A stretch of 64,000 nt of DNA from Sva-07 sp963716095 (GTDB lineage: Bacteria > Actinomycetota > Acidimicrobiia > Acidimicrobiales > Ilumatobacteraceae). Made by a program: the position numbers and the translations under genes. Of this stretch, positions 19,074 to 28,566 are shown one piece after another. How positions within the stretch are numbered: the first letter of the stretch is position 1; each line of letters starts with the position of its first letter. The DNA is taken from NCBI GenBank assembly GCA_963716095.1, contig CAVQSV010000007.1:1-64000 (forward strand). Direction: 5' to 3'. The notes beneath the pieces were generated by a model. It saw only the letters and a list, made by a program, of their open reading frames with translations, did no database searches and was not told the origin of the DNA.

Positions 19074-21424
19074 CCGCCTCCGACCTGACCCCCTCCGACG
19101 TGACCGCCTCCGACCTGGCTGCTCCCAGCGGCTCCCTGCGCGCCGACATCGCCATCGAAGGGATGACCTGCGCAGCCTGCGCGAACCGCATCCAACGTGG
19201 GCTGGGCAAGCTCGACGGCGTCGACGAGGTGCGCGTGAACTTTGCCAACGGTCGAGCGACCGTCCTGCACCACGGCACCGACGAGTTCGACATGCGATCG
19301 GTCGTGGAACGACTCGGCTACGAAGCTCCGGTCACCGCCGACCACGACGCAGCGGAACGAGCTCGCGAAGCAGATCTCCGGCGCCGATGGATCGTTGCTG
19401 TCGTGCTCGGGATCCCTGTCGTCGTGCTGTCGATGGTGCCCGCAGCGCAGTTCGACGGCTGGGAATGGGTGGTCGGCGCGCTCGCCACCCCGATCGTGTT
19501 CTGGTGCGGGTGGGGCTTCCATCGTGCGACCTGGATGAACCTCCGCCACGGCACCACCACCATGGACACGTTGGTGTCGATGGGCACGCTGTCGGCCTGG
19601 ACCTGGTCGACCGTGGTGCTGGTCTGGGGGCTCGGCGACGAGTCCTCGACCATGAGCGACATGGGTTCGATGTCGCTGACCGACGGAGGCGGCATCCACG
19701 TCTACTACGAGACCGGCGCGGTCATCGTGGCGCTGATCCTCATCGGCAAGTGGTTGGAGATCCGGGCGAAGCGGCGCTCCGGCGATGCCATTCGAGCGCT
19801 TGCCGACCTGGGAGTGCGGTCGGCTCGTCTCGAGGACGGCACCGATGTGCCGTTGGAGCAGCTGACCGTCGACACCCGATTCCTGGTTCGGCCGGGCGAG
19901 AAGATCGCCACCGACGGCGTCGTCGTCGAGGGACGGTCCACGATCGATGCGTCGATGGTGACCGGCGAACCGATTCCCGTCGACGTCGGGATCGGTGACG
20001 AGGTCATCGGTGCGACCGTGAACGTCAACGGCTCTCTCGTCGTCCAGGCAACCAGGGTCGGCGCCGACACCGCGCTCGCCCAGATCATCCGTCTGGTCGA
20101 CGAAGCGCAGGGCAGCCGTGCCGAAGTGCAGCGGCTCGCCGACCGTGTCGCTGCCGTGTTCGTGCCGACCGCAATCGCGATCTCCGCCATCACCCTGTTC
20201 GCGTGGCTCGCCATCGTCGGCGACCCGAACGAGGCCTTCACCGCTGCGGTTGCGGTGTTGATCATCGCCTGTCCGTGTGCGCTGGGTCTGGCGACCCCAC
20301 TCGGCATCATGGTCGGCACCGGTCGTGCCGCGCAGCTGGGAGTCATCATCAAGGGCGGTGAAGTCCTCGAAGACACCCGACGGGTCGATGCGATCGTGCT
20401 CGACAAGACCGGCACCGTCACCGAGGGCCACCTGGCACTCGTCGATGTCGTCGCCCCCGACGCGACGTCGGCAGCGGCCGACGAGTTCCCGGTGCCCTGG
20501 GCACGGGGAACCGGGGCCGACGAGTTGCTGGCGTTGGCCGGCGCCGTCGAGGCGCGCTCCGAACACCCGATCGGGCGGTCGATCGCCGCCGCAGCATCGA
20601 GCCGTGGCGCGGAGCCGGGTCTGGTCGAAGGTTTCTCGAACCAGCCCGGTGTCGGAGTTGTCGCAACGGTCGACGGGGTCGAGGTTCGAGTCGGTCGCCG
20701 TCAGCTGTTCGACTCGGTGCCGGCGCCGGTCGAGCGTGCCGGCGCATCGGCCGAACGCCAGGGCAACACTGCGGTGTTCGTTGGCCGCAACGCACGCGCC
20801 GAGGGGGTGCTGGTCGTCGCCGACACGGTGAAGCCGACATCGAAGGAGGCGATCGCCGCCTTCCACGATCTCGGGCTCACGGTCACGTTGCTCACCGGCG
20901 ACAACGAGCGCACCGCCCGAACGGTCGGTGCCGCCGTCGGCGTCGACGAAGTGATCGCCGAGGTGCTCCCCGACGCCAAGGCAGCGGAGATCGTTCGCCT
21001 CCAAGCACTCGGGCATCGCGTGGCGATGGTCGGCGACGGCATCAACGACGCCCCTGCCCTCGCACAGGCCGACCTCGGTATCGCCCTGGGCACCGGCACC
21101 GACGTCGCCATCGAGGCGTCCGATCTCACGATCGTGTCGGGCGACCTGCGAGCTGCCGCCGATGCCGTGGCGTTGTCGCGGCGCACGCTCGGCACGATCA
21201 AGGGCAATCTGTTCTGGGCGTTCGCCTACAACACCGCCGCCATCCCGCTGGCAGCCTTCGGCGTGCTCAACCCGATGATCGCTGCTGCCGCAATGGGCAT
21301 GTCCTCACTGTTCGTCGTGTCGAACAGCCTGCGGCTGCGCCGTTTCGACGGCTACCGGACGGCTGGCGACCGCACCCCACGCAACTCGACATCGTCAATC
21401 ACAGAGCAGGAGCTCGTCGCATGA
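19070..21424 (+). CDS. copA: copper-translocating P1B-type ATPase
   Basis: Exports Cu(I) across the membrane using ATP. The 784-residue protein has one heavy-metal domain with GMTCAACA (CxxC at residues 34-37), membrane helices, a transport motif CPC at residues 401-403 (IIACPCALG), the phosphorylation site DKTGT from residue 445, SEHPIG, and GDGINDAPAL near residue 653. A Met/Ser-rich loop (STMSDMGSMS) lies between early helices. The start overlaps the regulator stop by 4 bp and its stop overlaps copZ by 4 bp, so the three genes form one translationally coupled operon. Confidence 0.95.
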   Translation: MTASDLTPSDVTASDLAAPSGSLRADIAIEGMTCAACANRIQRGLGKLDGVDEVRVNFANGRATVLHHGTDEFDMRSVVERLGYEAPVTADHDAAERAREADLRRRWIVAVVLGIPVVVLSMVPAAQFDGWEWVVGALATPIVFWCGWGFHRATWMNLRHGTTTMDTLVSMGTLSAWTWSTVVLVWGLGDESSTMSDMGSMSLTDGGGIHVYYETGAVIVALILIGKWLEIRAKRRSGDAIRALADLGVRSARLEDGTDVPLEQLTVDTRFLVRPGEKIATDGVVVEGRSTIDASMVTGEPIPVDVGIGDEVIGATVNVNGSLVVQATRVGADTALAQIIRLVDEAQGSRAEVQRLADRVAAVFVPTAIAISAITLFAWLAIVGDPNEAFTAAVAVLIIACPCALGLATPLGIMVGTGRAAQLGVIIKGGEVLEDTRRVDAIVLDKTGTVTEGHLALVDVVAPDATSAAADEFPVPWARGTGADELLALAGAVEARSEHPIGRSIAAAASSRGAEPGLVEGFSNQPGVGVVATVDGVEVRVGRRQLFDSVPAPVERAGASAERQGNTAVFVGRNARAEGVLVVADTVKPTSKEAIAAFHDLGLTVTLLTGDNERTARTVGAAVGVDEVIAEVLPDAKAAEIVRLQALGHRVAMVGDGINDAPALAQADLGIALGTGTDVAIEASDLTIVSGDLRAAADAVALSRRTLGTIKGNLFWAFAYNTAAIPLAAFGVLNPMIAAAAMGMSSLFVVSNSLRLRRFDGYRTAGDRTPRNSTSSITEQELVA

Positions 21425-21618
21425 GTACCACCCGCACGTATTCGGTTCCCGGCATCAGCTGTGACCACTGCAAGCGAGCCATCGAGGCCGAAGTGTCGAA
21501 CGTTGCCGATGTTGCTGCGGTCGAGGTCGACGTCGACGCCAAGCTGGTGACCGTCACGGGCGGCGACGACTCGGGCATTCGCGCCGCAATCGACGACGCC
21601 GGCTACGACGTTTCCTGA
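21421..21618 (+). CDS. copZ: copper chaperone, heavy-metal-associated domain
   Basis: A 65-residue Atx1-like protein that carries Cu(I) to the ATPase. The metal motif is GISCDHC (CxxC) in the usual place, and the length is that of a single HMA domain. The ATG overlaps the copA stop (ATGA), so it is the last gene of the copper operon. Confidence 0.92.
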   Translation: MSTTRTYSVPGISCDHCKRAIEAEVSNVADVAAVEVDVDAKLVTVTGGDDSGIRAAIDDAGYDVS

Positions 21619-21694
21619 GCCGAGCTGAGCTGAGGCGATCGGTCGAGGTCGCCACGGTTGAGTCTCGGGGTCTGCAAGGGGTCAGACTGCGTGG

Positions 21695-22345
21695 GTGAAC
21701 GTCACCGACGCCGTCAATGCCCGCAAGTCCGTCAGGGCGTTCCTGCCCGACCCCGTCGCAGATGAGACGATCGCCGAACTGCTCACCACGGCGTCGCGAG
21801 CACCATCGGGCGGCAACGTGCAGCCATGGCGGATCTACGTGGTCAACGGCGACTCGATGGCCCGCTTTCGCGAGTTTCTCGCCGACCGCCCCGTCGAGCC
21901 GGCCGCCTACGACATCTACCCGTCGCCGTTGCACGAGCCATACCGCAGTTCACGGTTCAAGATCGGCGAGGACATGTACGCGACGCTCGGCATCGGTCGC
22001 GACGACAAGCCCGGCCGCCTCGGGCAGTTCGCCAAGAACCTCGACTTCTTCGGCGCCCCAGCGGCGATCTTCTGCTTCATCGATCGCATCATGGGTCCGC
22101 CGCAGTGGTCGGACCTCGGGATGTTCTTGCAGACGTTCATGCTGCTCGCCCAGGAGGCCGGCCTCGACACGTGTCCGCAGGAAGCGTGGGCGGTGTACGA
22201 GAACGCGGTGAGTGAATTCGTCGGTGCGCCGGCGGAACAGCGCATCTTTTGTGGCGTTGCCATCGGGCACGCCGACCCTGAGGCGCCGATCAACTCACTC
22301 ACCACCGAGCGCGAACCGCTCGACGTGTTCGCCACCTTCGTCTGA
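21695..22345 (+). CDS. nitroreductase family FMN-dependent oxidoreductase
   Basis: A 216-residue flavoprotein. The N-terminal NARKSVRAFLPDPVADETI and SRAPSGGNVQPWRIYVV strings are those of FMN-binding nitroreductases, and LDTCPQEAW and FCGVAIGHAD match the C-terminal half. It could reduce nitro compounds or quinones; the substrate is not visible. A GTG start at 21695 gives the usual family beginning. It converges with the glycosyltransferase gene with 16 bp between stops. Confidence 0.85.
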   Translation: MNVTDAVNARKSVRAFLPDPVADETIAELLTTASRAPSGGNVQPWRIYVVNGDSMARFREFLADRPVEPAAYDIYPSPLHEPYRSSRFKIGEDMYATLGIGRDDKPGRLGQFAKNLDFFGAPAAIFCFIDRIMGPPQWSDLGMFLQTFMLLAQEAGLDTCPQEAWAVYENAVSEFVGAPAEQRIFCGVAIGHADPEAPINSLTTEREPLDVFATFV

Positions 22346-22361
22346 ACGACGTCGGCCGGCG

Positions 22362-23642
22362 TCAGGCGGCGACGTCGGCGCGGTTGAGTCGGGCGAAGAG
22401 CCGGTCGAACACGTTCACTCGGTCGAACTGCATCGCATGGGCTCGTGCTGCTGCGGCCAGACTCGAGCGTTGATCGACCGTCGTGCGCAGGATCGCGTCG
22501 TCCAATGCTTGGGCGATGCTGATCGGGTCGCCGACCGGTACGACGGTTGCGTGATCGCCGATCGCTTCGGGGATGCCACCGGTGGCGGTGGTGATCACCG
22601 GCCCGCCACCGGCCAACATCTTCTCGACGAGCGCGATGCCGAAGGTTTCGACGAACTCCGGCCGTGGTTTGCTCGGCAGGACATACGCCGCGCTTGCCGC
22701 CATGAGAAACGTCTTCTCGTCGTCGTCGACGTCGTCGAAGAACATGATGCGGTCGGCGGCCGACGATGCCTGCGCCCGCGCTCGGAGCGCCGGCGCCTCC
22801 GGCCCCGTGCCGGCGATCACGAGCGGCACGCATGCCTTCGCGTGACTGGCTGCATAGCCGTCGATCAGGTCGTCGACACCCTTGGCCTTGGTGACGCGTG
22901 ACAGGAACAGCACGTAGCCGTCGTCGGTGAGTCCTCGACGAGCGAGTACCTCGTCGAGTCTGGTGCGGTCGAGATCGGTGAACAGGCGGCTGTCGATTGC
23001 CGGATACGAGATCGAGACCCGCTCACGGCACTGTTCGGCGAAGGAGGTGCCGTGGCGGGCGTCGATCGCCACCGCCGAGTCGACGATCAGTTCCTTGGTG
23101 AACTCGGACACTGCAACGCAATGATCGCTCGACAGGTAGGTCGTGAACACCTGCGCTGCCGCGCCGAAGAGCTGTTCCTCGACCGACGTGCGCACCACGT
23201 TGGTGATGTCCGAACCGACCGCTTCGGCGATCGTGGTCACGTCGACGGGGAGCCCCGTGGCTCGAGCGATGGTGAGCGCATCGTTGATCGCGGCGGCGTG
23301 AGGTGTGAGGTAGAGCGACATCGCGACCGTGGGAATGCCGTCGGTGAACAGTTCGACGAGGCGCCCGACGATGCCGCCGTAGAACCGGGCGTCGGGCACC
23401 TTGTAGTCGCCGACGGGATCGGGACGCTCGACGGTGATGCCTTCGCTGTACGGCAGAACGGCGTCGAGGGGTTTGAGCGGGAGGCCCGCGGCTTGCAGCG
23501 TCGGGATCGGCCACGTGACGATGCGCACATCGTCGAAACCTCTGGTGAGCGCAACCTCGGCGAGATTGCGGGCCTCACCCGAATGCCCGCAGATCACCGG
23601 GTCGGCGCGCACGACGATCACGAGTCGTTTGGTTGCAGTCAT
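22362..23642 (-). CDS. GT4-type glycosyltransferase
   Basis: A 426-residue glycosyltransferase of GT-B fold. The N-terminal half begins LVIVVRADPVICGHSGEARNL, and the donor-binding half has LFLSRVTKAKGVDDLIDGY, VIAGTGPE, and the E-x7-E region EFVETFGIALVEKMLAGGGPV. It probably moves a sugar from a nucleotide donor; acceptor and donor are unknown. Its ATG overlaps the stop of the GH92 mannosidase gene by 4 bp (ATGA), so the two are coupled and may act on the same glycan. Confidence 0.85.
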   Translation of the reverse strand: MTATKRLVIVVRADPVICGHSGEARNLAEVALTRGFDDVRIVTWPIPTLQAAGLPLKPLDAVLPYSEGITVERPDPVGDYKVPDARFYGGIVGRLVELFTDGIPTVAMSLYLTPHAAAINDALTIARATGLPVDVTTIAEAVGSDITNVVRTSVEEQLFGAAAQVFTTYLSSDHCVAVSEFTKELIVDSAVAIDARHGTSFAEQCRERVSISYPAIDSRLFTDLDRTRLDEVLARRGLTDDGYVLFLSRVTKAKGVDDLIDGYAASHAKACVPLVIAGTGPEAPALRARAQASSAADRIMFFDDVDDDEKTFLMAASAAYVLPSKPRPEFVETFGIALVEKMLAGGGPVITTATGGIPEAIGDHATVVPVGDPISIAQALDDAILRTTVDQRSSLAAAARAHAMQFDRVNVFDRLFARLNRADVAA

Positions 23643-25949
23643 GATTGGCTCCTCTCACGGAGGGTGTCTCCGTCAGCTGATGACGTGATGGTTGGCGGTG
23701 GCGTCGACACCGATGGCGGCCGAGCGGTGGTGCCCCAGTGGGTCGGCTCGGGCCCGAGCTCGATGTGCAGCCGTCCGCCGCGGTGCAGTTCTGCGAGCGT
23801 GATCCAGCTGCGGTCGAGAGGTTGATCGTCGAGTTCGACCGATCGGACGTATTGCACCGGAGCGCCTGGCTCCGGTTCGATGAATCCGGATGTGTCGATC
23901 ACGAACGCACCGCCCGGCACCCTGATGCGCGAGTGCGAGAACGACGGCGCATTGACGAACACCAGCTGCTGGCCCGCCACGGGGAAGAGTCCCAGCGACG
24001 CCCAGACGTACCAGGAGCTGAGCCCGCCCGAGTCGTCGTTGCCAGGCAGGCCGCCACGTCCCGTTGCGAACTGGTTGTTGACCGCGGCGTGGACGACCTC
24101 GGCGGTCCGATCCGGTCGGCCGACATAGTGATACGCCCACGGCGCCTCCATGTCCGGCTCGTTGTTGAGGCCCTCGAAGCGGTGCAGGTCGTATCCGGCG
24201 GCGACGGCGGCAGCCTCAGGCGCCACGCCCAGCTGTTTGACCGGCTGGCCAAAGAATCCGAAGAATCGATCGAGCAGCGACACGAAGCTGTGCTCGCCGC
24301 CCGCGAGTTCGATCCGGTGCGCCATGTCGTGGGTGAGCCGGAACGAGTAGTTCCACTTGCCACCTTCGTAGAACGTCGAGTCGACGAGCAGCCCGGTCTC
24401 GGCGTCGAACGCCTCCACCCATCGGGTCGCCAGCGCATCGAGCTGGTTCGCGAGGTCGAAGTCGCCGATGGATCTGGCCACCTGTGCGGTGCAGTGGTAC
24501 CCGAAGGTCAGATCGAGGGTGTGGGTGATCGGGTGGGCGATGCCGCGCTCGAGGAACTCCTCGCCGAAATTCCGGCGGAGGTCGTTGTGCATGTGAACGA
24601 GTGCCCAGTCCCAGTCGATGCCTTCGAGATCGAGCGCGCAGACGTCGGCGAGGAAGGTGTGTGCCGAGCGCGCTTCCCTGGCGCGAGAAGCGGTCGGCGC
24701 CCCTCGCCATGCGATACCCGATCGGGAGGTTGCCTTCCTCCTCGCAGATGATGAGCAGCGCAGTCGCGAGCTCGACGGCACGTTGCGGGTCGAGGAGGGT
24801 GATCAACGGCAGCTGGGTGCGGTAGATGTCCCACATCGTGGCGATGTCGAAGACGAACGGCCCGGAGGCCCGCCAGAACGGGCTCTCGTCGGTGGCGAAG
24901 CACGGCTTGATCAGCGAGTGGTAGAGCGCGGTCGAGAAGATCGTGCGGCGCTCGCTCGAGGTGGTCTCGACCCGAATGGCATCGAGGCGGTTGGCCCAGT
25001 CGGTTCGAGTTGCAGCGCGGCGGCGTTCGAAGCTGCGCCGGCCGGCACCGCAGTCGGCGTGGAGGTTCGCGCGGGCCTGCTCGACGCCACGGAGCGAGAA
25101 GCCCAACCGGAGCTCGACCCGCTGTCCGGGCTGGGTCGAGCCGAGCAGGATCAGGCCGAAGGGGCGCAGCGTGGTGGGACGGATCGAGTCGAACTCGAGT
25201 TGGGTGCCCCCGGGCATGAGCCGCTGGTCGTACCAGAGCATCTGGCGCCATGACGGTGTGTCGCACTCGATGTGCACCGCGAGCGGTGCGCCCTCGACGA
25301 CGACCTCTCCCTGCGCGACGCCTGGCTCCAGCGTCACGAGATTCGCTCGGGTCGGAACGGTCCGACCGTGTTCGATCGCGAGGCCGCCCAGTGAGAAGTC
25401 GACGACGAGCCGGGCGTCGGGGTTCGCCGGAAAGGTGTATCGGTGGACCGCCGACTTCGGCCCGACGGTCAGCTCGGCGCCGATGCCGTTGTCGAGCGTG
25501 GCTGAGTAGTACCCGGGTTCGGCTGCCTCGTCGCGCAGCGCCCACACCGAGCCGAGGTCATCGAGCGGGTCGACCATCGGTGTGACACGGAGGTAGTTGT
25601 AGTACTTGCGTATCGCTCCGGTACCCGACTGTTGGAAGTGGGTGAACCCCGACGCCACGAGGCGGTCGTGCACCGCAGACGGGACGCCCTCGGTCGACAG
25701 ATCGTGGACCCCGTAGCCGGTTGGGTAGGCCCCTGAGTACGCGCACGCCGAGACCATGCCGAGCGACGACGTTGCGCCTGGATGAGTGTTGCCGACCTGG
25801 GGTTTCGGCCACCACCAGGTGGCAGCGAGACCGGTCGGAGGGGCCAGTTCGGTCACATCGGTGCCGATGAACGGATCGACGGCCTCGATCATCGCGCTCG
25901 CCTGGGCGCCTCGCTGTCCCGCAACATCTGGCCAACGTACGAAGCCCAT
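23639..25949 (-). CDS. GH92 family alpha-mannosidase (one frameshift)
   Basis: Calcium-dependent exo-acting alpha-1,2-type mannosidase family. The N-terminal beta domain begins AVDPFIGTD and the catalytic helical domain has TMWDIYRTQLPLITLLDP and GLPGNDDSGGLSSWYVWASL, both GH92 signatures. The frame changes once near 24690, between RFSRQGSALGTHL and SAHTFLADVCALDL; otherwise it is full length at about 770 residues. No signal peptide is apparent after the ATG at 25949, so either it is cytoplasmic or the start is upstream. It is divergent from a GH13 gene by 114 bp and coupled to a GT4 gene downstream. Confidence 0.85.
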
Positions 25950-26063
25950 GTTCCGCGATCGTTTCGGCGGTGTGAACACGTGCGAGAATCGGCCGGTGCG
26001 AGATCTGAGTGCAGAGCGGGCAGAACTCGAGCGCCATGGGCGGGGTGTCGAGTGAGCGCAGCG

Positions 26064-27608
26064 ATGGCCGACGACACGACCCCCTGGTGGCGCGACGCGG
26101 TCGTCTATCAGATCTACCCGCGCTCGTTCGCCGACTCGAACGGCGACGGAGTCGGCGACCTGGCCGGCATCACCAGCAAGCTCGACTATCTCGCCGATCT
26201 CGGTGTGGACGCGCTGTGGCTCTCGCCGATCTTCACCTCGCCGATGCACGACTTCGGCTACGACGTGGCCGACTACTGCGGCATCGATCCTGTCTTCGGC
26301 ACCGACGCCGACTTCGACGACTTGCTCACCGGCGTTCACGAGCGTGGTATGCGGCTGCTGCTCGACTGGGTGCCGAATCACAGCTCGAGCGAACACCCGT
26401 GGTTCATCGAGTCGAGGTCGTCTCGCGACAACCCCAAGCGCGACTGGTACGTCTGGCGAGACCGTCAGGACGACGGGTCGCCCCCGACCAACTGGATGTC
26501 ACAGTTCAAGGGCGTGCCCGCCTGGACTCACGACGACCTCACGGATCAGTCGTATCTGCACGTCTTCCTCGCCGAGCAACCCGATCTCAACTGGGCGAAT
26601 CCGGACGTCGAGGCGGCGATGCTCGACTCGCTGCGGTACTGGCTCGACCGAGGAGTCGACGGGTTCCGCTCCGACGTCGTCAACCTGATCGGCAAGGGCA
26701 CCGACGTCGACGACCTCCCCGACGAGCTCGTCACGATGCCGCTGCTGGCCTGCGACCGACCGTTCGGTCACGAACTGTTGCGGCGCATCCGTCAACTGCT
26801 CGACAGCTACGAGCATCAGCCGATGATGGTCGGCGAGGTCTATCTGCTGCGGGCGGGCGAGAGTGCGTCGTATCTCGGGACTCCTGAGGCGCCCGAGTTG
26901 CAGCTGTCGTTCGACTTCCGTCCGATCCACACGCGGTGGGAAGCGGACCGGATGCAGTCCGCGCTGTCGAAGATGGAAGCCGACTTCGCCGAGCCGGGCT
27001 GGCCCACGTTCGTGCTCTCGAACCACGACCAGCCGCGCCATCGGACCCGCTACGGGTCGGAGGCCCGAGCGCGGGCGGCTGCCGTCGTCGCGCTCACCAT
27101 GCGAGGCACCCCGTTCCTCTATGCCGGCGAGGAACTCGGGCTCGAAGACGGCATCGTGCCGCCGGAGCGTGTCGTCGATCCCGATGGCCGCGACGGGTGC
27201 CGAGCTCCGATCCCATGGACCGTCGACGGCGACGACGAGTCCGGCCACGGCTGGCCCGTGCGACCGTGGCTGCCGTTCCCTGCCAATGCGTCGAGCCACG
27301 CGGCTGACGCGCAGGTCGGCGTGCGGGACTCGATGCACTCGCTCTACCGCGATCTGCTCGCGCTCCGACACCACCATCGCGTGCTCCGCCGAGGCGACGT
27401 CGAATTCGTCGAGTCCGACGGTGACGTGATCCGGTTCGAGCGCAGCCTGGGCGGCGAGCGCATCGTCGTGCTCGTCAACTTCGCCGACCGCCCGGCGCCG
27501 TGGCCCGTCGACCTCGCCGAGTCGGTCGTCGTGCTGTCGACGAGTCGGGAGCGAACCGTCGCCGGCGGCGAACTCGGCCCGGACGAAGCGACCGTGCTCC
27601 AGATGTGA
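26064..27608 (+). CDS. GH13 alpha-glucosidase / oligo-1,6-glucosidase-like
   Basis: Cytoplasmic alpha-amylase-family hydrolase of 514 residues. It has VVYQIYPRSFADSNGDGVGD, LDWVPNHSS, the nucleophile region GVDGFRSDVV, acid/base region MMVGEVYLL and VLSNHDQPR, that is regions I-IV of GH13. The layout fits subfamilies that split alpha-glucosyl linkages such as maltose, trehalose-derived or isomaltose units; which one cannot be decided. ATG at 26064 was chosen because it precedes the family start DDTTPWWRDAVVYQIYP directly. Confidence 0.9.
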   Translation: MADDTTPWWRDAVVYQIYPRSFADSNGDGVGDLAGITSKLDYLADLGVDALWLSPIFTSPMHDFGYDVADYCGIDPVFGTDADFDDLLTGVHERGMRLLLDWVPNHSSSEHPWFIESRSSRDNPKRDWYVWRDRQDDGSPPTNWMSQFKGVPAWTHDDLTDQSYLHVFLAEQPDLNWANPDVEAAMLDSLRYWLDRGVDGFRSDVVNLIGKGTDVDDLPDELVTMPLLACDRPFGHELLRRIRQLLDSYEHQPMMVGEVYLLRAGESASYLGTPEAPELQLSFDFRPIHTRWEADRMQSALSKMEADFAEPGWPTFVLSNHDQPRHRTRYGSEARARAAAVVALTMRGTPFLYAGEELGLEDGIVPPERVVDPDGRDGCRAPIPWTVDGDDESGHGWPVRPWLPFPANASSHAADAQVGVRDSMHSLYRDLLALRHHHRVLRRGDVEFVESDGDVIRFERSLGGERIVVLVNFADRPAPWPVDLAESVVVLSTSRERTVAGGELGPDEATVLQM

Positions 27609-27615
27609 CGGTTGG

Positions 27616-27650
27616 TGTCAGACACCAGACGTAACATCTCGTGTCTGACA
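27616..27650. promoter_or_regulatory. inverted repeat upstream of the dehalogenase gene
   Basis: TGTCAGACAC (27616-27625) and GTGTCTGACA (27641-27650) are perfect inverted copies spaced by 15 bp. The left arm is itself within the palindrome GGTGTCAGACACC. This looks like an operator and argues that translation starts at ATG 27662 and not at the GTG inside the repeat (27641). It could instead form a terminator-like hairpin behind the GH13 gene. Confidence 0.55.
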
Positions 27651-27661
27651 GGGTGGTGGCC

Positions 27662-28558
27662 ATGACCGTCGACTACGTCCGCACGCCCGATGACCGATTC
27701 GCCGATCTCGTCGACTTCCCGTACGAACCGAAGTACGCCGAGGTCGACGGACTCCGCATGGCCTACGTCGAGGAGGGGACCGGCGAGGCCGGCACGTTCC
27801 TGCTCCTCCACGGCGAGCCGACGTGGGGGTACCTGTATCGGCGGATGATCCCGCCACTCGTCGCTGCCGGCTACCGCATCGTCGCCCCCGACCTCGTCGG
27901 TTTCGGCCGCTCCGACAAGCCGACCGATCGGGCCGTGTACACCTACGAGAACCATGTTGGCTGGCTGACCGAATTCGTCGGCGGCCTCGACCGTCCCGCG
28001 AGTGGGCTGCACGCGTTCGTCCAGGACTGGGGTGGGCTGCTCGGGCTCAGGGTGATCGCGGAACACCCCGATTGGTTCGACCGCGTCGTGATCGGCAACA
28101 CCGCGCTGCCGGAGGGTGAGCCGATGGGCGACGGCTTCATGATGTGGCAACAGATGTCGCAGGAGATGGATCCGATGGATTGCGGCACGCTGCTGCAGAT
28201 GAGCTGTCAAGCCCGCGAGCTCACCGATGCCGAGATGGATGCCTACCGAGCGCCATTCCCCGACGAGTCGCACCTCGCCGGTGCCCGTCAGTTCCCGCTG
28301 CTGGTGCCGACCACACCCGACGATCCCGCCGTGCCGGCGAACCAGGCTGCGTGGAAGGTGTGGGAACAGTGGACCACGCCGGTGCTCACGCTCTGGACGC
28401 CCGGCGACATCGTGCTCGGTCACCTGCAGCAGGGTTTCGTCGACCGGATCCCCGGCGCGGCCGGCCAACCGCACGCACAGTTCGAGCCCGGTGGCCACTT
28501 CCTGCAGGACGACCGCGGTGAAGATGTCGTCGCGGCGATCCTCGGCTGGCTGAGCTGA
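27662..28558 (+). CDS. haloalkane dehalogenase-like alpha/beta hydrolase
   Basis: A 298-residue alpha/beta hydrolase of the HLD-I type. The oxyanion motif is LLHGEPTWGYLYR, the nucleophile elbow is FVQDWGGLLGLR (Asp), and the base His lies in GGHFLQDD. These match haloalkane dehalogenases, which replace halogen by hydroxyl. Related actinobacterial proteins can act on other substrates, so activity on haloalkanes is inference. It is bounded by a palindromic site upstream and converges with the M14 peptidase gene. Confidence 0.8.
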   Translation: MTVDYVRTPDDRFADLVDFPYEPKYAEVDGLRMAYVEEGTGEAGTFLLLHGEPTWGYLYRRMIPPLVAAGYRIVAPDLVGFGRSDKPTDRAVYTYENHVGWLTEFVGGLDRPASGLHAFVQDWGGLLGLRVIAEHPDWFDRVVIGNTALPEGEPMGDGFMMWQQMSQEMDPMDCGTLLQMSCQARELTDAEMDAYRAPFPDESHLAGARQFPLLVPTTPDDPAVPANQAAWKVWEQWTTPVLTLWTPGDIVLGHLQQGFVDRIPGAAGQPHAQFEPGGHFLQDDRGEDVVAAILGWLS

Positions 28559-28566
28559 GCTCAGCC
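28548..28566. terminator. possible bidirectional terminator between convergent genes
   Basis: GGCTGAG (28548-28554) pairs with CTCAGCC (28560-28566) around a 5-base loop, spanning both stop codons. There is no T-run, so termination is uncertain. Confidence 0.35.

Noticed and set aside
19052..21016. 654-codon open frame antisense to copA
   Set aside because: High-GC shadow frame; copA on the other strand has all P-type ATPase motifs.
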